Of a stretch of 64,000 bases of DNA, positions 24,975-35,121 are shown in pieces. A model generated the notes under the pieces. That model did not search any database. It was not told where the DNA came from and worked only from the letters and a program-made list of their open reading frames with translations. Numbering within the stretch: position 1 is the stretch's first letter; each line of letters starts with the position of its first letter. This DNA comes from an uncultured bacterium (GTDB lineage: Bacteria > Cyanobacteriota > Vampirovibrionia > Gastranaerophilales > Gastranaerophilaceae), in NCBI GenBank assembly GCA_902763805.1, contig CACWTN010000008.1:26047-90046 (forward strand), given 5' to 3'. The translations under genes and the position numbers were made by a program.

Positions 24975-26264
24975 ATGAATACGGCAGAACAATTAGAACA
25001 AAGCGAAAAATATGAAGAAGCGTATGCTGAATATAAAAAATTATTGATGCATAATCCGAATGACGTTGATTTGCTGACACGTATGGCTCACGTAGCTTTA
25101 ATTATCGGGAAAAAAGAAGAAGCGAAACAAATTTATGCAAGAATTCTCGAGGTTGATCCGTCTAATATTATGGCACACGAGCAGCTGATTGATATATTTG
25201 TCGATGAGGATAAGTTTAAATATTATTTGCTTAGGGGAAATATGCACGCACTTCAGCAACAGATGAGTTATGCTAATAATGATTATAAAAAAGCTATATC
25301 TCATGCAAAGGATGCCGAGGAAGCACTGCCGGCAAGATATTTGCATGCAAGCCTGTGCGAAGGTCAGGAAAAGTATCAGGAAGCTATTGATGAGTATCTC
25401 CGAATAGCTGATGATGATGATAAAAATCCTATGGTTTATGTAAAACTTGCCGAACTGTATGAAAAAACAGAAGGTATAATATCTGCCATTCAGACTCTTG
25501 AAAGAGGTAAAAAAGATAACGGATTTACTGAGTATGATGAAGTTCTTGCAGGGCTTTATATAAGAAATTCTCAGCCGGAGAAAGCACTTGCGATTACCAA
25601 AAATGAACTTACCAAGGCAAGAGCTCTCTTTGACATGGGTGATAACGACAGAGGGTATGAAGTGTTAATGGGAGTAAAGGATAAATGCGTAAATGAAAGT
25701 ACATTTCATTCTCTGCTTGCCCAGTATTATTATCAGAAGAATATGTTTGAGGAAGCGTTTAAAGAGATTGATGAGTTTGAAAAACTTGCGCCGAACTCTC
25801 CTTTGATTTATCAAATGAGAGCGCTTATATATGAACAAAAGGAAGATGCGTTTAATGAGCATATCAACTGGGGTAAATATAATATTTTACGAAATGATAA
25901 AGATGTAGCATTAAACGAATATATGACAGCATACAGATTTAATAATAAAGATGCAGATTTAATAGAAACAATAGCGGTTCTTCTTGAAAAAGAAGGTGAT
26001 AAAACCAAAGCCAGCGAGTTTTATGAACGTTTGTATGACGTTGATAACAGAAATACGCTTGCGCTTGAAAAACTTATTGAGTTCAGAGATTCAATAGGTG
26101 ATAGTTATGGTGCAAGAGAGTATATGGAAAAACTGAAAGGACTTGCCCCCGGAAACAAGTATGTAGAAGATAATTATGAAAGAATACAAAATGGCGGCGG
26201 AAATGGCGGTGAAGGTATTCTCTCATTCTTAAAAAATATTTTCGGCAGTAAAATGAGGGGATAA
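24975..26264 (+). CDS. TPR-repeat protein
   Basis: This 429-residue soluble protein is built from about nine TPR-like units, beginning at residue 1 (YEEAYAEYKKLLMHNPNDVDLLTRMAHVA). The last 25 residues are Gly-rich then hydrophobic (GGGNGGEGILSFLKNIFGSK). No enzyme domain is seen. Its stop codon directly abuts the ATG of the U32 peptidase gene, so the two are probably co-translated. It may be a scaffold; the partner is unknown. Confidence 0.88.
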   Translation: MNTAEQLEQSEKYEEAYAEYKKLLMHNPNDVDLLTRMAHVALIIGKKEEAKQIYARILEVDPSNIMAHEQLIDIFVDEDKFKYYLLRGNMHALQQQMSYANNDYKKAISHAKDAEEALPARYLHASLCEGQEKYQEAIDEYLRIADDDDKNPMVYVKLAELYEKTEGIISAIQTLERGKKDNGFTEYDEVLAGLYIRNSQPEKALAITKNELTKARALFDMGDNDRGYEVLMGVKDKCVNESTFHSLLAQYYYQKNMFEEAFKEIDEFEKLAPNSPLIYQMRALIYEQKEDAFNEHINWGKYNILRNDKDVALNEYMTAYRFNNKDADLIETIAVLLEKEGDKTKASEFYERLYDVDNRNTLALEKLIEFRDSIGDSYGAREYMEKLKGLAPGNKYVEDNYERIQNGGGNGGEGILSFLKNIFGSKMRG

Positions 26265-28043
26265 ATGAACAGAACTGAGCTTCTTGCACCTGCAAAAGAT
26301 AAAGAAACTGCGTGTGCGGCAATAGACTGTGGCGCAGATGCGGTTTACATAGGCGCCTCATGCTATGGTGCAAGACAAAATGCCTGTAACTCACTAGAAG
26401 ATATTAAAGCTGTTACTGAGTATGCGCACAGATTTTGGGCAAAAGTCTATGTTACAGTGAATACAATTCTTACGGATGAAGAACTTCCAAGTGCTGTTGA
26501 ACTTGTTAAGTCACTGGACAAAATCGGTGTTGATGCCGTTCTTATACAGGATATGGGACTGTTGTCCGAATTGATAAAATTACAGTTACCCATACAAATT
26601 CATGCAAGTACACAGTGTGATAACAGAGAGCCTGAAAAAGTTAAATTCTTTAAAGAGTCTGGCTTATCAAGGGTTGTGCTGGCAAGAGAATTGTCGCTTG
26701 AACAAATTAAGAAAATTCATGAAGAAAATCCTGATATAGAACTGGAAGCATTTGTGCACGGTGCTCTTTGTGTGTCATACAGCGGACAATGCTATTTAAG
26801 CCAATATATTGGAGGACGTTCCGCGAACAGGGGTGAGTGTGCGCAGCCCTGCAGAAAACAGTACAAAGTTACCGATTCTGACGGTAAAGAGTACGATTAT
26901 CCGTACCCTTTATGTTTAAAAGATTTTAATGCATCAAATGATATAAAGAAAATGATTGAAGCAGGAGTTTTCTCTTTTAAAATCGAAGGCAGGCTTAAAG
27001 ATGTTGCTTATGTTAAAAATGTTGTATCGTATTATCGTGAGCAGCTGGACAAATATTCCGAAAAAACTTCATCAGGAAAAAGTGTTTATCCTTACTCTCC
27101 TGATGTAGAAAAAAGCTTCAACCGCGGGTTTACAGACTATTTCTTGAACGGACGGAGAGAATGCTTTAATCCCTATTCACCTAAATCAAGGGGTAAATAT
27201 TTAGGAAATGCTGTATCAGCAAAAGGGAATGCAATTTTTATAGAAACCGGCATGGAAATTAATCCTCAGGACGGACTGTGCTTTATAAGTAAAGGTAAGC
27301 TTGAAGGCTTTTTGGTAAATAAAGCGGAAAAGGTTAAAAACGGATATAATGTTTATCCTAATAAACAAATTGATGTTAAAAAGGGTGAGAAGATATACAG
27401 AAATGCCGATGTAAAGTTTGAAAAAGAATTGCTTCAGCCGGTTAAGCGCCAAATAGGGGTAAATATAACAGTTGAAAATAATAAGATATATCTTGAGGAT
27501 GAGGATAAAGTATCTCTTATTGCGGATATAACAGAAACCGAACCTGCAAAAAATCAGGAAAAAATGAATGAAACTTTTATAAAACAATTCTCAAAAACGG
27601 GTGAAACCTCTTTTTATATCAGGAGTTTTACACTTAAAACGGATGTTCCGTTTATGCCTGTTAGTGAAATAAATCAATTAAGACGTGAATGCTTTGACAA
27701 ACTTATGAAACGAAGGCTTTTGGTATATAAAAGAGAAGAACAAAAACCGTTGTCTTTTGCCAAGTTTTATAAAAGTGAACTTGATTACAGGGCAAATGTT
27801 CATAACAAAGAGGCTGAAGAATTTTACAAAAAATGTGGTTCAATTGTTAAAGAGTCGGGCTTGGAAAAACGCATGCCTGACCGCCAAATTGAATTGATGA
27901 GAACAAAACATTGTATAAAATATGCGCTCAATATTTGTAAATCACCAAAAACACTGTTTTTAACAGACGAAAAAGGAGAGAAATATCCGTTGTTTTTTGA
28001 TTGCAAAAATTGTGAAATGTCAGTACTGTCGCCAAAAAAATAG
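26265..28043 (+). CDS. U32-family peptidase-like RNA hydroxylase (RlhA-like)
   Basis: This 592-residue protein has the U32 signature (EAFVHGALCVSYSGQCYLSQ followed by SANRGECAQPCR) with its Fe-S cysteines, and a C-terminal domain with further cysteines (DCKNCEMS). The N-terminal LLAPAKDKETACAAIDCGADAVYIG is typical. The two-part layout matches RlhA (23S rRNA C2501 hydroxylation) rather than the shorter TrhP. It starts at the very next base after the TPR gene stop. A real peptidase activity is unlikely in this branch. Confidence 0.85.
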   Translation: MNRTELLAPAKDKETACAAIDCGADAVYIGASCYGARQNACNSLEDIKAVTEYAHRFWAKVYVTVNTILTDEELPSAVELVKSLDKIGVDAVLIQDMGLLSELIKLQLPIQIHASTQCDNREPEKVKFFKESGLSRVVLARELSLEQIKKIHEENPDIELEAFVHGALCVSYSGQCYLSQYIGGRSANRGECAQPCRKQYKVTDSDGKEYDYPYPLCLKDFNASNDIKKMIEAGVFSFKIEGRLKDVAYVKNVVSYYREQLDKYSEKTSSGKSVYPYSPDVEKSFNRGFTDYFLNGRRECFNPYSPKSRGKYLGNAVSAKGNAIFIETGMEINPQDGLCFISKGKLEGFLVNKAEKVKNGYNVYPNKQIDVKKGEKIYRNADVKFEKELLQPVKRQIGVNITVENNKIYLEDEDKVSLIADITETEPAKNQEKMNETFIKQFSKTGETSFYIRSFTLKTDVPFMPVSEINQLRRECFDKLMKRRLLVYKREEQKPLSFAKFYKSELDYRANVHNKEAEEFYKKCGSIVKESGLEKRMPDRQIELMRTKHCIKYALNICKSPKTLFLTDEKGEKYPLFFDCKNCEMSVLSPKK

Positions 28044-28098
28044 TTTTAATAAAACTTTACACATCATGTAAGGCATGCGCATGTGTTTATATTCTTCG

Positions 28099-28107
28099 TG
28101 ATATAAT
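28099..28107 (+). promoter_or_regulatory. Extended -10 promoter of era, probably leaderless
   Basis: TGA-TATAAT ends 6 nt before the era ATG, so transcription should begin at or within a base or two of the start codon. No -35 is evident and no ribosome site is possible. Confidence 0.6.
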
Positions 28108-28113
28108 TTTTAT

Positions 28114-29013
28114 ATGAAGTGTGGATTCGTAACAATATTAGGTCGTCCTAATGTTGGTAAGTCAACATTACTAAACCAGATTTTGGGACAGAAAATCGTT
28201 ATCACAACAGATAAAGCACAGACGACCAGAAAACGTATAAAAGGGATTTTAACAGACGAAAACGGGCAGATAATTTTTGTGGATACTCCCGGTGTTCACC
28301 GTCCGTTAAATAAGCTTGGCGAATTTTTACTTGATGAAGCAAAAGTTGCGGTTCCTGATGCGGATTTAATTTTGTTTCTGGTAGACGGAAGCGAACCTGC
28401 GGGAAAAGGTGACAAATGGATTGCAGAAAATATTCTTAAAGGAGTAAATATTCCTGTTATTCTTGTAATGAACAAGCTTGATAAAATCAAGAACATGCAG
28501 AAAATTGAAGAAAATCTGATTAGTTATAAACTTCTTTTTGATGAAAATGTTCCTATTGTCAGAATCTCTGCAAAAACAGGAAGAAATAAAGATACACTTC
28601 TGAGTAATATTTTAAAGAAGCTTCCCGAGGGTGAAAAATTATATCCTGATGATGTAGTTACGGAAGAAAGCATGCGCTCTGTTGCGGAAGAAATTATAAG
28701 AGAAAAAATCCTTATTAATACTCAGGATGAAATCCCTCATTCCGTTGCTATTAAGGTTGACAGGTATGAAGAAAGTGACGAGATAGACAGAATATATGCA
28801 ACAATTTACTGTGAAACAAAAAGCCAAAAAGGTATATTAATCGGAAAAGGCGGTTCGCTTTTAAAAACTGTCGGAACGCAGGCAAGAGGAGAGTTGGAAG
28901 AAATTGTCGATAAAAAAGTATTCTTAGGGCTGGAAGTTAAAGTTGAAAAAGACTGGAGAAAGAAAGATAAGATTTTAAAAGATTTCGGGTACGTATCTCA
29001 GGAAAATCAGTAA
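28114..29013 (+). CDS. era: GTPase Era
   Basis: This 299-residue GTPase works in 16S rRNA maturation and 30S assembly. G1 is GRPNVGKST (residues 8-16), with G3 DTPG, G4 NKLD and G5 SAKTG visible. A C-terminal KH domain carries GILIGKGGSLLKTVG. It matches the family length. The ATG lies 6 nt after a TATAAT, so the transcript is probably leaderless. Confidence 0.97.
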   Translation: MKCGFVTILGRPNVGKSTLLNQILGQKIVITTDKAQTTRKRIKGILTDENGQIIFVDTPGVHRPLNKLGEFLLDEAKVAVPDADLILFLVDGSEPAGKGDKWIAENILKGVNIPVILVMNKLDKIKNMQKIEENLISYKLLFDENVPIVRISAKTGRNKDTLLSNILKKLPEGEKLYPDDVVTEESMRSVAEEIIREKILINTQDEIPHSVAIKVDRYEESDEIDRIYATIYCETKSQKGILIGKGGSLLKTVGTQARGELEEIVDKKVFLGLEVKVEKDWRKKDKILKDFGYVSQENQ

Positions 29014-29028
29014 TATAGTTCTTAAGGA

Positions 29029-29066
29029 CTAGCAAAATTTTAATTCAGAAGTTTAGTAATAATTAA
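29029..29066 (+). promoter_or_regulatory. CTAGCAAA-box upstream of the GH13 gene
   Basis: CTAGCAAAATTTTAATTCAGAAGTTTAGTAA begins at 29029. The CTAGCAAA start, AT-run and AG-TTT at matching distance recur upstream of the genes starting at 35071 and 63807 (minus strand). Confidence 0.4.
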
Positions 29067-29093
29067 ATAAGCAGTATATAGGAGTTGTGTATT

Positions 29094-31364
29094 ATGAGAA
29101 TCCAAAGTATTGGAAGTGAGTACAGTTTAAATAACAGACAAACTCAAAGAAAAAATATTAATTTTGGAAGAGTTTTGGAAGAACACATGAGCTGGGGTGC
29201 CAGATATATTAAGGATAAGGGAAAAACTAACTTTAAGCTGTTTTCTTTTCCCGATGCAAAGGCTGTATTTGTTGAAGTAGCAGATAAAGCATTGGTCGGA
29301 CTTTCAAACATGAAGGAAAGAATTGTTAATGTGGCAGGCGTAGCAGGTGCCGCACTTGCTATTACTAAAGTTACACCTAAGGATTCACAAACAGAATTAT
29401 ATCCAATGAAGCATACAGGTGACGGAGTTTATGAAGCAGTAAATATTGATGCAAAGCCTGATGATAAATACAGATTTATTGTTGTAACAAAAGATAATAA
29501 CGTTAATCTTGTTAAAGACCCTTATGCCATGAAACAAGAAGATATAAACGGGTGGAGTTCCGTATATAACAGTACATATGAATGGAAAAATATATCATGG
29601 CTTAACGGACATGATACAAGAAGGATAGTAAGAAAACCTTCTGAACCGTTAAGAGGTTTGGAACGTCTTGTAATAAATGAAATTAATATTCCTACTCTGA
29701 CAGAAAATGGTACTTTTGAAGCAGCAAAAGAGAAAATTGATTTGATTGCAGATAAAAAAATTGCGACTGCAATTGAACTTCTGCCTGTAGAAAATACCTA
29801 TTCAATGCAATGGGGGTATGACGGTGTAGATAAATTTGCCGTAAATGAAAAACTTGGCGGAGCGGAAAAATTAAAAGAACTTATTGATTATGCTCACGGG
29901 AAAGGTCTTAACGTGATTATGGATATGGTGCCAAACCATATGGGACCTGACGGTGATTATCTCAGACAGACAGGACCTTATGAAAAGCTTACTCCCGGAC
30001 AGTTTGGCGGTGAATTTAATTATGAAGGTCAGAACAACAGATATGTCCGTGACTGGATGGCTAATGCTGCTTTATGGTGGGCAGGGGAATTTAAAGTCGA
30101 CGGATTAAGACTTGATATGACTAAATTATGCGGTTCTGATTATTTGTTAAAACAAATTGTTACAGAGGTAAATGAACATTTCCCGAGTGTATTTATAATT
30201 GCAGAGGATGGACGTGATAACAAGGAATCTATTACCCGTTATGATGAAAAGGCTGCTCAGAACGGTCATAAAGATAATCTTGATTTTATAGATACAGGTG
30301 TTGATTTCATTGCAAACAGAAATTGGTTTACAACTCCGGGAAATATCGGTTTTGATTCCGAATGGGATTTCCCGCTGATGCATATTCTGAAAAAAGCCTT
30401 GCTTGAACCCGGGTCGAACTTGTTATCATCATTAGATGACAAACTCAAAGCTTCCCAGCACAGAGTTAAATACGCAATGAGCCACGACGAAATCGGAAAC
30501 GAAGACGGTACAAGATTAATGGTAAAAGTAGTTGCAAGACACTTGGATTTGTTTAATAAAGTGGACGGCAGCTCTGATGCTGAAAAAGGACAAAAGGCTG
30601 CGCATGCAGGGCAAAAGCTTGCAGAACTTATTGTATCAAAAGATTTTGCAAAATTATCTGATGAAGACTTGAAACAAGAAGAACGGGAAATCGGGTTAAA
30701 TGCATTTATTAACAAAGATAGCCTTTGTGATGCCTTTAACACTGCTATTGCTAAACAAAAACTTGCTCACGGAACTATAATGACAATACCCGGACCTAAG
30801 ATGTATTTTCAGGGTGATGAAATTGCCGATTTATCATATTTTAAATTCTTCAGAGAATTTTCAGGTGAAAAAATAGACCGTGCAAAATCCGATGATTTAA
30901 AAAATGATATTATCGGTAAAAAAGGGTATGATACATTAGAAGAAATTGCAAGACCTGATTCCATAGTCGGAAGGATTAAACCTCAGGGAATTTATAAAAA
31001 TGTACAAAACCAGATGCGTACATTTAATATTGATTTGCGTGCAATTGTGGATGCAACACCTGCTTTAAAATCAGGTCAAATCGTGTCAACGTACAATGAT
31101 AATAACCATAACGTTCACATACATCAGCTAAAGCTGGCTAATGAAGAAGTTCTGATTATAAAAAATTACGGTCACGGTTTCCATGATAAGAATTACGAAT
31201 ATTACGGATTCCCTCAGAACAGCCAGTGGAAAGAAATCTTCTCAAGTGACGAAAAAGAGTATGGCGGCTCAGGATACAATAACAGAAGGGATGATGTGAT
31301 TACAAATCTGAATCAGCACCTTTCTCTGGCGCCGTACAGCTTTATTATCCTTAAAAAAGTATAA
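29094..31364 (+). CDS. GH13 alpha-glucan-acting enzyme (branching-enzyme/amylase-like)
   Basis: This 756-residue protein has a CBM48-like N-terminal domain and a GH13 barrel. Region I is DMVPNH (~277-282), region II GLRLD with nucleophile D341, region III AED with acid/base E371, and region IV SHDE with D465. All catalytic residues are therefore present. It probably makes or trims glycogen, though branching enzyme, trehalohydrolase and amylase cannot be separated by eye. The first ~28 residues form a polar extension with N-I-N-F-G-R at 21-26. The ATG at 29094 is chosen because AGGAG lies 9 nt upstream; a TTG at 29085 does not fit. Confidence 0.85.
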   Translation: MRIQSIGSEYSLNNRQTQRKNINFGRVLEEHMSWGARYIKDKGKTNFKLFSFPDAKAVFVEVADKALVGLSNMKERIVNVAGVAGAALAITKVTPKDSQTELYPMKHTGDGVYEAVNIDAKPDDKYRFIVVTKDNNVNLVKDPYAMKQEDINGWSSVYNSTYEWKNISWLNGHDTRRIVRKPSEPLRGLERLVINEINIPTLTENGTFEAAKEKIDLIADKKIATAIELLPVENTYSMQWGYDGVDKFAVNEKLGGAEKLKELIDYAHGKGLNVIMDMVPNHMGPDGDYLRQTGPYEKLTPGQFGGEFNYEGQNNRYVRDWMANAALWWAGEFKVDGLRLDMTKLCGSDYLLKQIVTEVNEHFPSVFIIAEDGRDNKESITRYDEKAAQNGHKDNLDFIDTGVDFIANRNWFTTPGNIGFDSEWDFPLMHILKKALLEPGSNLLSSLDDKLKASQHRVKYAMSHDEIGNEDGTRLMVKVVARHLDLFNKVDGSSDAEKGQKAAHAGQKLAELIVSKDFAKLSDEDLKQEEREIGLNAFINKDSLCDAFNTAIAKQKLAHGTIMTIPGPKMYFQGDEIADLSYFKFFREFSGEKIDRAKSDDLKNDIIGKKGYDTLEEIARPDSIVGRIKPQGIYKNVQNQMRTFNIDLRAIVDATPALKSGQIVSTYNDNNHNVHIHQLKLANEEVLIIKNYGHGFHDKNYEYYGFPQNSQWKEIFSSDEKEYGGSGYNNRRDDVITNLNQHLSLAPYSFIILKKV

Positions 31365-31386
31365 CTCAGTATGGAAGATGTCTTTG

Positions 31387-31395
31387 TGTTAAAAT
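31387..31395 (+). promoter_or_regulatory. Extended -10 promoter of mtaB, probably leaderless
   Basis: TGT-TAAAAT ends 6 nt before the mtaB ATG, the same geometry as at era. The 37-nt gap after the GH13 gene has no proper ribosome site. Confidence 0.5.
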
Positions 31396-31401
31396 TCAGG
31401 T

Positions 31402-32652
31402 ATGAAGAAATTTTACCTGAAATCAATGGGATGCAAATCAAATCAGTTTGAAGGACAGATAGTTGCCGAAAAACTCATCAGTAACGGTTATGTTCAGACG
31501 CATAAACTTGAAGACGCAGAGTTCTATATTCTGAATTCCTGTTCTGTTACTCATAAAAGTGATAATGAAGCGATGTATTTACTTCGTCACGCTCATTCTG
31601 TCGGACTGAAAACTGTCCTGACGGGTTGTATTGCCCAAATTGAAAAACGTAAATTACTTAATGAAGAATACATTGATTACGTATATGGTAATGAAGATAA
31701 GTTTAACCTTGCAGAATTTCTTGATGCCGAACAAAATTATGCCGTAAAAGACCTGATGACGGCAAATGAGTTTTATCCTGCGGTATTGAATGACACAACA
31801 AAAACGAGAATAAGTTTAAAAATCCAGGACGGATGCGATAACAGATGCTCATATTGCGTTATTCCTTACGGGAGAGGCAAATCAAGAAGTGCTGAAATTG
31901 ATTTTATTATTAACGAGATAAACCGCTATGCTGATAACGGGTATAAAGAAGTTGTTTTCACGGGTATTCACATAGGACAGTGGGGAAAAGAGTGGGGTAA
32001 ATCTATTCTTGACCTTTTGGTACAGATAGAAAGAACAAAAATTCACAGATATCGTCTGGGGTCTTTAAATCCGCTTGAGATTACAAATGAGCTTTTGGAC
32101 TTTTTGCAGAACAGTGAAAAATTCTGTCCGCATTTTCATTTGTCTTTGCAGTCAGCTTGTAACCGAACGTTAAAAAGAATGAACAGGCATTATACTTCAG
32201 AATTCTATCTGGACCAGATAGAAGACATAGTGTCACGCTTTGACAAACCGTTTCTGGGAAGTGATATTATTGCAGGATTTGCAGGTGAAACGGAAGAAGA
32301 CTTTGAAACTACTGTTGAAAATCTTTTGAAATCAAAACTTTCAAAAATTCATGTTTTTCCTTATTCTGTGAGAAAAGGAACTCCTGCAGAAAAAATGAGC
32401 GGTCATTTGTCAGATGCGGTAAAACAAGAAAGAACTGATATTATAAAGAAAATATCCGCAGATAAGTTAAGCGAATTTTTAAATCAAAATATTGGTTTAG
32501 AGCATGAAGTTTTAATCGAAAAACGACCTGATAAAAAAACAGGTTTGTATAAAGGTGTTACGGAAAATTATATTAATGTTTTTCTAAAAGACGGTGAGTT
32601 TAATACATTAAAAAAAGTCGTTCTTACAAAAGAGAATATTTTGTCCGTATAA
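31402..32652 (+). CDS. mtaB: tRNA N6-threonylcarbamoyladenosine methylthiotransferase MtaB
   Basis: This 416-residue radical-SAM enzyme adds a methylthio group to t6A37 in tRNA. The UPF0004 domain carries the first three cluster cysteines (SMGCKSN, NSCSVT, TGCIAQ). The radical-SAM motif is CDNRCSYCVIPYGRG. A TRAM-like C-terminal region follows. The GCKSN start and overall length fit MtaB/YqeV better than MiaB, and a true miaB exists at 50466-51785. Confidence 0.9.
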   Translation: MKKFYLKSMGCKSNQFEGQIVAEKLISNGYVQTHKLEDAEFYILNSCSVTHKSDNEAMYLLRHAHSVGLKTVLTGCIAQIEKRKLLNEEYIDYVYGNEDKFNLAEFLDAEQNYAVKDLMTANEFYPAVLNDTTKTRISLKIQDGCDNRCSYCVIPYGRGKSRSAEIDFIINEINRYADNGYKEVVFTGIHIGQWGKEWGKSILDLLVQIERTKIHRYRLGSLNPLEITNELLDFLQNSEKFCPHFHLSLQSACNRTLKRMNRHYTSEFYLDQIEDIVSRFDKPFLGSDIIAGFAGETEEDFETTVENLLKSKLSKIHVFPYSVRKGTPAEKMSGHLSDAVKQERTDIIKKISADKLSEFLNQNIGLEHEVLIEKRPDKKTGLYKGVTENYINVFLKDGEFNTLKKVVLTKENILSV

Positions 32653-32663
32653 AAATTTATTTA

Positions 32664-32672
32664 TGATAGAAT
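32664..32672 (+). promoter_or_regulatory. Extended -10 element of gatC
   Basis: TGA-TAGAAT lies 24 nt before the gatC ATG, with TTGGAG between as ribosome site. It is of the same extended -10 type as era and nadK. Confidence 0.4.
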
Positions 32673-32696
32673 ATATTTATTGGAGTATAAAAGACT

Positions 32697-32978
32697 ATGA
32701 TAACAATAAAAGATGTTGAACACGTAGCAAAATTGGCACGTTTAGAGCTTACGGAAGAAGAAAAAGAAAAGTTTACAAAACAGTTGGGTGACGTACTGAA
32801 ACACGTTGATGCGATGAATGAGGTTGACACTTCTAATGTTGAACCGATGGCGCATGCTATCGATTTTGTAAATGTTATGAGAGAAGATAAGGTTTATTAC
32901 GAGCAAACTAAAGAAGAACTTATGAAAAATGCACCTGATGAAGAAAACGGATTTTTCAGAGTTCCGAAAATTAATTAA
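32697..32978 (+). CDS. gatC: Asp/Glu-tRNA amidotransferase subunit C
   Basis: This 93-residue subunit links GatA and GatB in the complex that converts misacylated Glu-tRNA(Gln) and Asp-tRNA(Asn). The typical pattern is complete: VEHVAKLARLELTEEEKEKF, VDTSNVEPMAHAI, the REDKV motif and NAPDEENGFFRVPKI. gatA and gatB are not in this window, so the genes are split. TATTGGAG lies 11 nt before the ATG. Confidence 0.95.
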   Translation: MITIKDVEHVAKLARLELTEEEKEKFTKQLGDVLKHVDAMNEVDTSNVEPMAHAIDFVNVMREDKVYYEQTKEELMKNAPDEENGFFRVPKIN

Positions 32979-33059
32979 AATCGGGGTAAATATTTATTGG
33001 TTTATACTCACGTTCTGCATAGGAATGTGCGGTGAACTGTTTTTTATGGAGATTCAGCT

Positions 33060-34670
33060 ATGACAAAATATATTTTTATAACTGGTGGTGTAGTAAGTTC
33101 TTTGGGAAAAGGGATTATAGGTGCATCACTCGGTAAACTGTTGAGAGCAAGAGGCTTTTCTGTTGCTATTCAGAAGTTTGACCCGTATATAAATGTTGAC
33201 CCGGGAACAATGAGCCCATTTCAGCATGGTGAAGTATTTGTAACCGATGACGGTGCTGAAACTGACCTTGATTTGGGACACTATGAAAGATTTATTGACT
33301 CAAACTTTTCTCAACTTAGCAGCGTAACTTCAGGAAGCGTTTACCAAACAGTTATACAAAAAGAGCGCAGAGGAGATTATCTGGGCGGCACGGTTCAGGT
33401 TATTCCTCATATTACAAATGAGATTAAATCAAGAATTGTTAAAGCTCAAAAACAGTTTAAACCTGATTTTCAGATTATAGAAATCGGAGGTACGATAGGT
33501 GACATTGAAGGTCTGCCTTTTATTGAAGCGATAAGACAGTTTAAAACTGAAATGGGAATAGGTAATGCCATAAATGTTCACTGTACATTACTTCCGTATC
33601 TTCAGACTTCTGGTGAACTTAAGACAAAACCTTCACAACACAGTGTTTCTGTTTTGAGAAGTTACGGCTTGCAGCCGGAAATCCTTGTTTGCCGCACTGC
33701 AAAAGCTATTCCGAAAACAGAAAAAGAAAAGCTGGCTCTGTTCTGCTCTGTTGCAAAAGATGCTGTTATAGAATGCAGAGATATGAAAAGTATTTATGAA
33801 GTTCCGCTTGCACTTGAAGAACAAAATTTTGCAAATGTTGTTCTTAAACTTTTGCAGACACCTGAACAAAAACCTGATTTAACTGCCTGGACAAAACTTG
33901 TTGAAAGAATAAATCATCCCAAGGCATCTATAAAAATTGCAATCGCAGGTAAATATACAAAGCTTTCGGACGCTTATATCTCTGTTGTTGAATCTATTAA
34001 ACACGCAGGATACTCTGATGAGGTTAAGACTGAGATTAAGTGGATAAACTCTGAAGAATGTCTTGACTGGGATAATTGCAAAGAGTTAATGAAAGATGTT
34101 GACGGTGTAATTGTTCCTGGAGGTTTTGGAATTAGAGGAATTGAAGGTAAACTGAACGTAATCAGATATGCAAGAGAAAATAATGTTCCGTTCCTGGGAA
34201 TTTGCCTTGGTATGCAGTGCGCGGTAATTGAATATGCAAGAAATGTTGCAAAAATCCAGGGTGCTAACTCAACCGAGTTTGATGAAAATGCAGTTAACCC
34301 TGTAATCGACCTTATGCTTGAACAAAAGAACGTAAAAGGTTATGGTGCAACAATGCGTTTGGGTGCTTATGATTGTCATCTTAAGAAGGGTACTAAAGCT
34401 CATGAGGTATACGGTTCTTCTAAAATATCCGAACGTCACAGACACAGATATGAAGTTAATACAGACTATATTGAACAATTAAAGAAAGCCGGTTTGGTAT
34501 TTTCAGGTATGTCGCCTGACGGTATGCTCTCTGAAATAGTTGAGCTTCCTGATTTGGATTGGTTTGTTGCTTCTCAGTTCCATCCTGAGTTTAAATCAAG
34601 ACCTGAAAGACCTCATCCTTTGTTCAAGGGTTTAATTGATGCGGTCGTTAAACAAAAAAATCTCGATTAG
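33060..34670 (+). CDS. pyrG: CTP synthase
   Basis: This 536-residue enzyme makes CTP from UTP with glutamine as donor. The synthetase domain starts [17 protein letters not shown] with the P-loop, and carries [25 protein letters not shown]. The glutaminase domain has the nucleophile Cys in FLGICLGMQ and the His/Glu pair in SQFHPEF. CTP feeds both nucleic acids and CMP-Kdo (kdsB). The 81-nt leader has no clear attenuator. Its last 4 nt overlap the convergent hypothetical gene. Confidence 0.97.
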   Translation: MTKYIFITGGVVSSLGKGIIGASLGKLLRARGFSVAIQKFDPYINVDPGTMSPFQHGEVFVTDDGAETDLDLGHYERFIDSNFSQLSSVTSGSVYQTVIQKERRGDYLGGTVQVIPHITNEIKSRIVKAQKQFKPDFQIIEIGGTIGDIEGLPFIEAIRQFKTEMGIGNAINVHCTLLPYLQTSGELKTKPSQHSVSVLRSYGLQPEILVCRTAKAIPKTEKEKLALFCSVAKDAVIECRDMKSIYEVPLALEEQNFANVVLKLLQTPEQKPDLTAWTKLVERINHPKASIKIAIAGKYTKLSDAYISVVESIKHAGYSDEVKTEIKWINSEECLDWDNCKELMKDVDGVIVPGGFGIRGIEGKLNVIRYARENNVPFLGICLGMQCAVIEYARNVAKIQGANSTEFDENAVNPVIDLMLEQKNVKGYGATMRLGAYDCHLKKGTKAHEVYGSSKISERHRHRYEVNTDYIEQLKKAGLVFSGMSPDGMLSEIVELPDLDWFVASQFHPEFKSRPERPHPLFKGLIDAVVKQKNLD

Positions 34671-35071
34671 ACATCTTTTCCTGCAATAATTCTTTGGTAA
34701 AGTCTGTTGTTAGGGGCGTTGTTACTGAGTTTTACTATCATCTCTAATCCGAATCTTACAGGTTTTATGTTCCTGAATGCAGGAAACATGAAGGGTTCTG
34801 ATTCTATATAGTCAGACAATTTTTGAGGGAATTTAACCCCCTTTTTTGGAGTATATGTCGTAAAAACTGCTATCGGGTATCCTTCAGGATGCATCTGAAG
34901 CTCGAATTTTATACGTTTTGTGAGATATGCATTATCAATTCGTTTTCTTGCAAAATTTAATTTATCAAAGCGATTTGTGTCAATTGCGTGTTGTACAACA
35001 CTTTTTAAATCATCTGTATAAAAGAACTTGGCTCTGTATGAAGGCGAATAATTATTAGTCGTGATTAGCAT
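34667..35071 (-). CDS. Hypothetical protein with N-terminal SYRA motif
   Basis: This 134-residue basic soluble protein is not recognised. It carries S-Y-R-A at residues 11-14 after a short polar lead, like other hypotheticals here. The body is rich in Arg, Lys and aromatic residues ([18 protein letters not shown]). An AAGGAG site precedes the ATG. The upstream CTAGCAAA-box closely resembles that at 63842-63874, whose gene encodes another such protein. Unknown function. Confidence 0.7.
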   Translation of the reverse strand: MLITTNNYSPSYRAKFFYTDDLKSVVQHAIDTNRFDKLNFARKRIDNAYLTKRIKFELQMHPEGYPIAVFTTYTPKKGVKFPQKLSDYIESEPFMFPAFRNIKPVRFGLEMIVKLSNNAPNNRLYQRIIAGKDV

Positions 35072-35087
35072 ACAAAAACTCCTTATA

Positions 35088-35121
35088 TTTATGTAAAACT
35101 CATAAATATATAATTTGCTAG
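35088..35121 (-). promoter_or_regulatory. CTAGCAAA-box upstream of the SYRA gene
   Basis: On the minus strand CTAGCAAAT (35114-35121), TTTATGAG and TACATAAA follow in order. CTAGCAAA and TTTATGAG recur with identical spacing at 63842-63874. It starts inside the stop region of the neighbouring gene. Confidence 0.5.

Noticed and set aside
26265..28043. Collagenase or true protease role for the U32 gene
   Set aside because: The Fe-S cysteine pattern and two-domain size fit the RNA-hydroxylase branch (RlhA), not a peptidase.
28056..28086. ACACAT/ATGTGT dyad and a TTTACA before era as a standard promoter
   Set aside because: The TTTACA is too far (26 nt) from the nearest TATATT; the extended -10 next to the ATG explains the region better.
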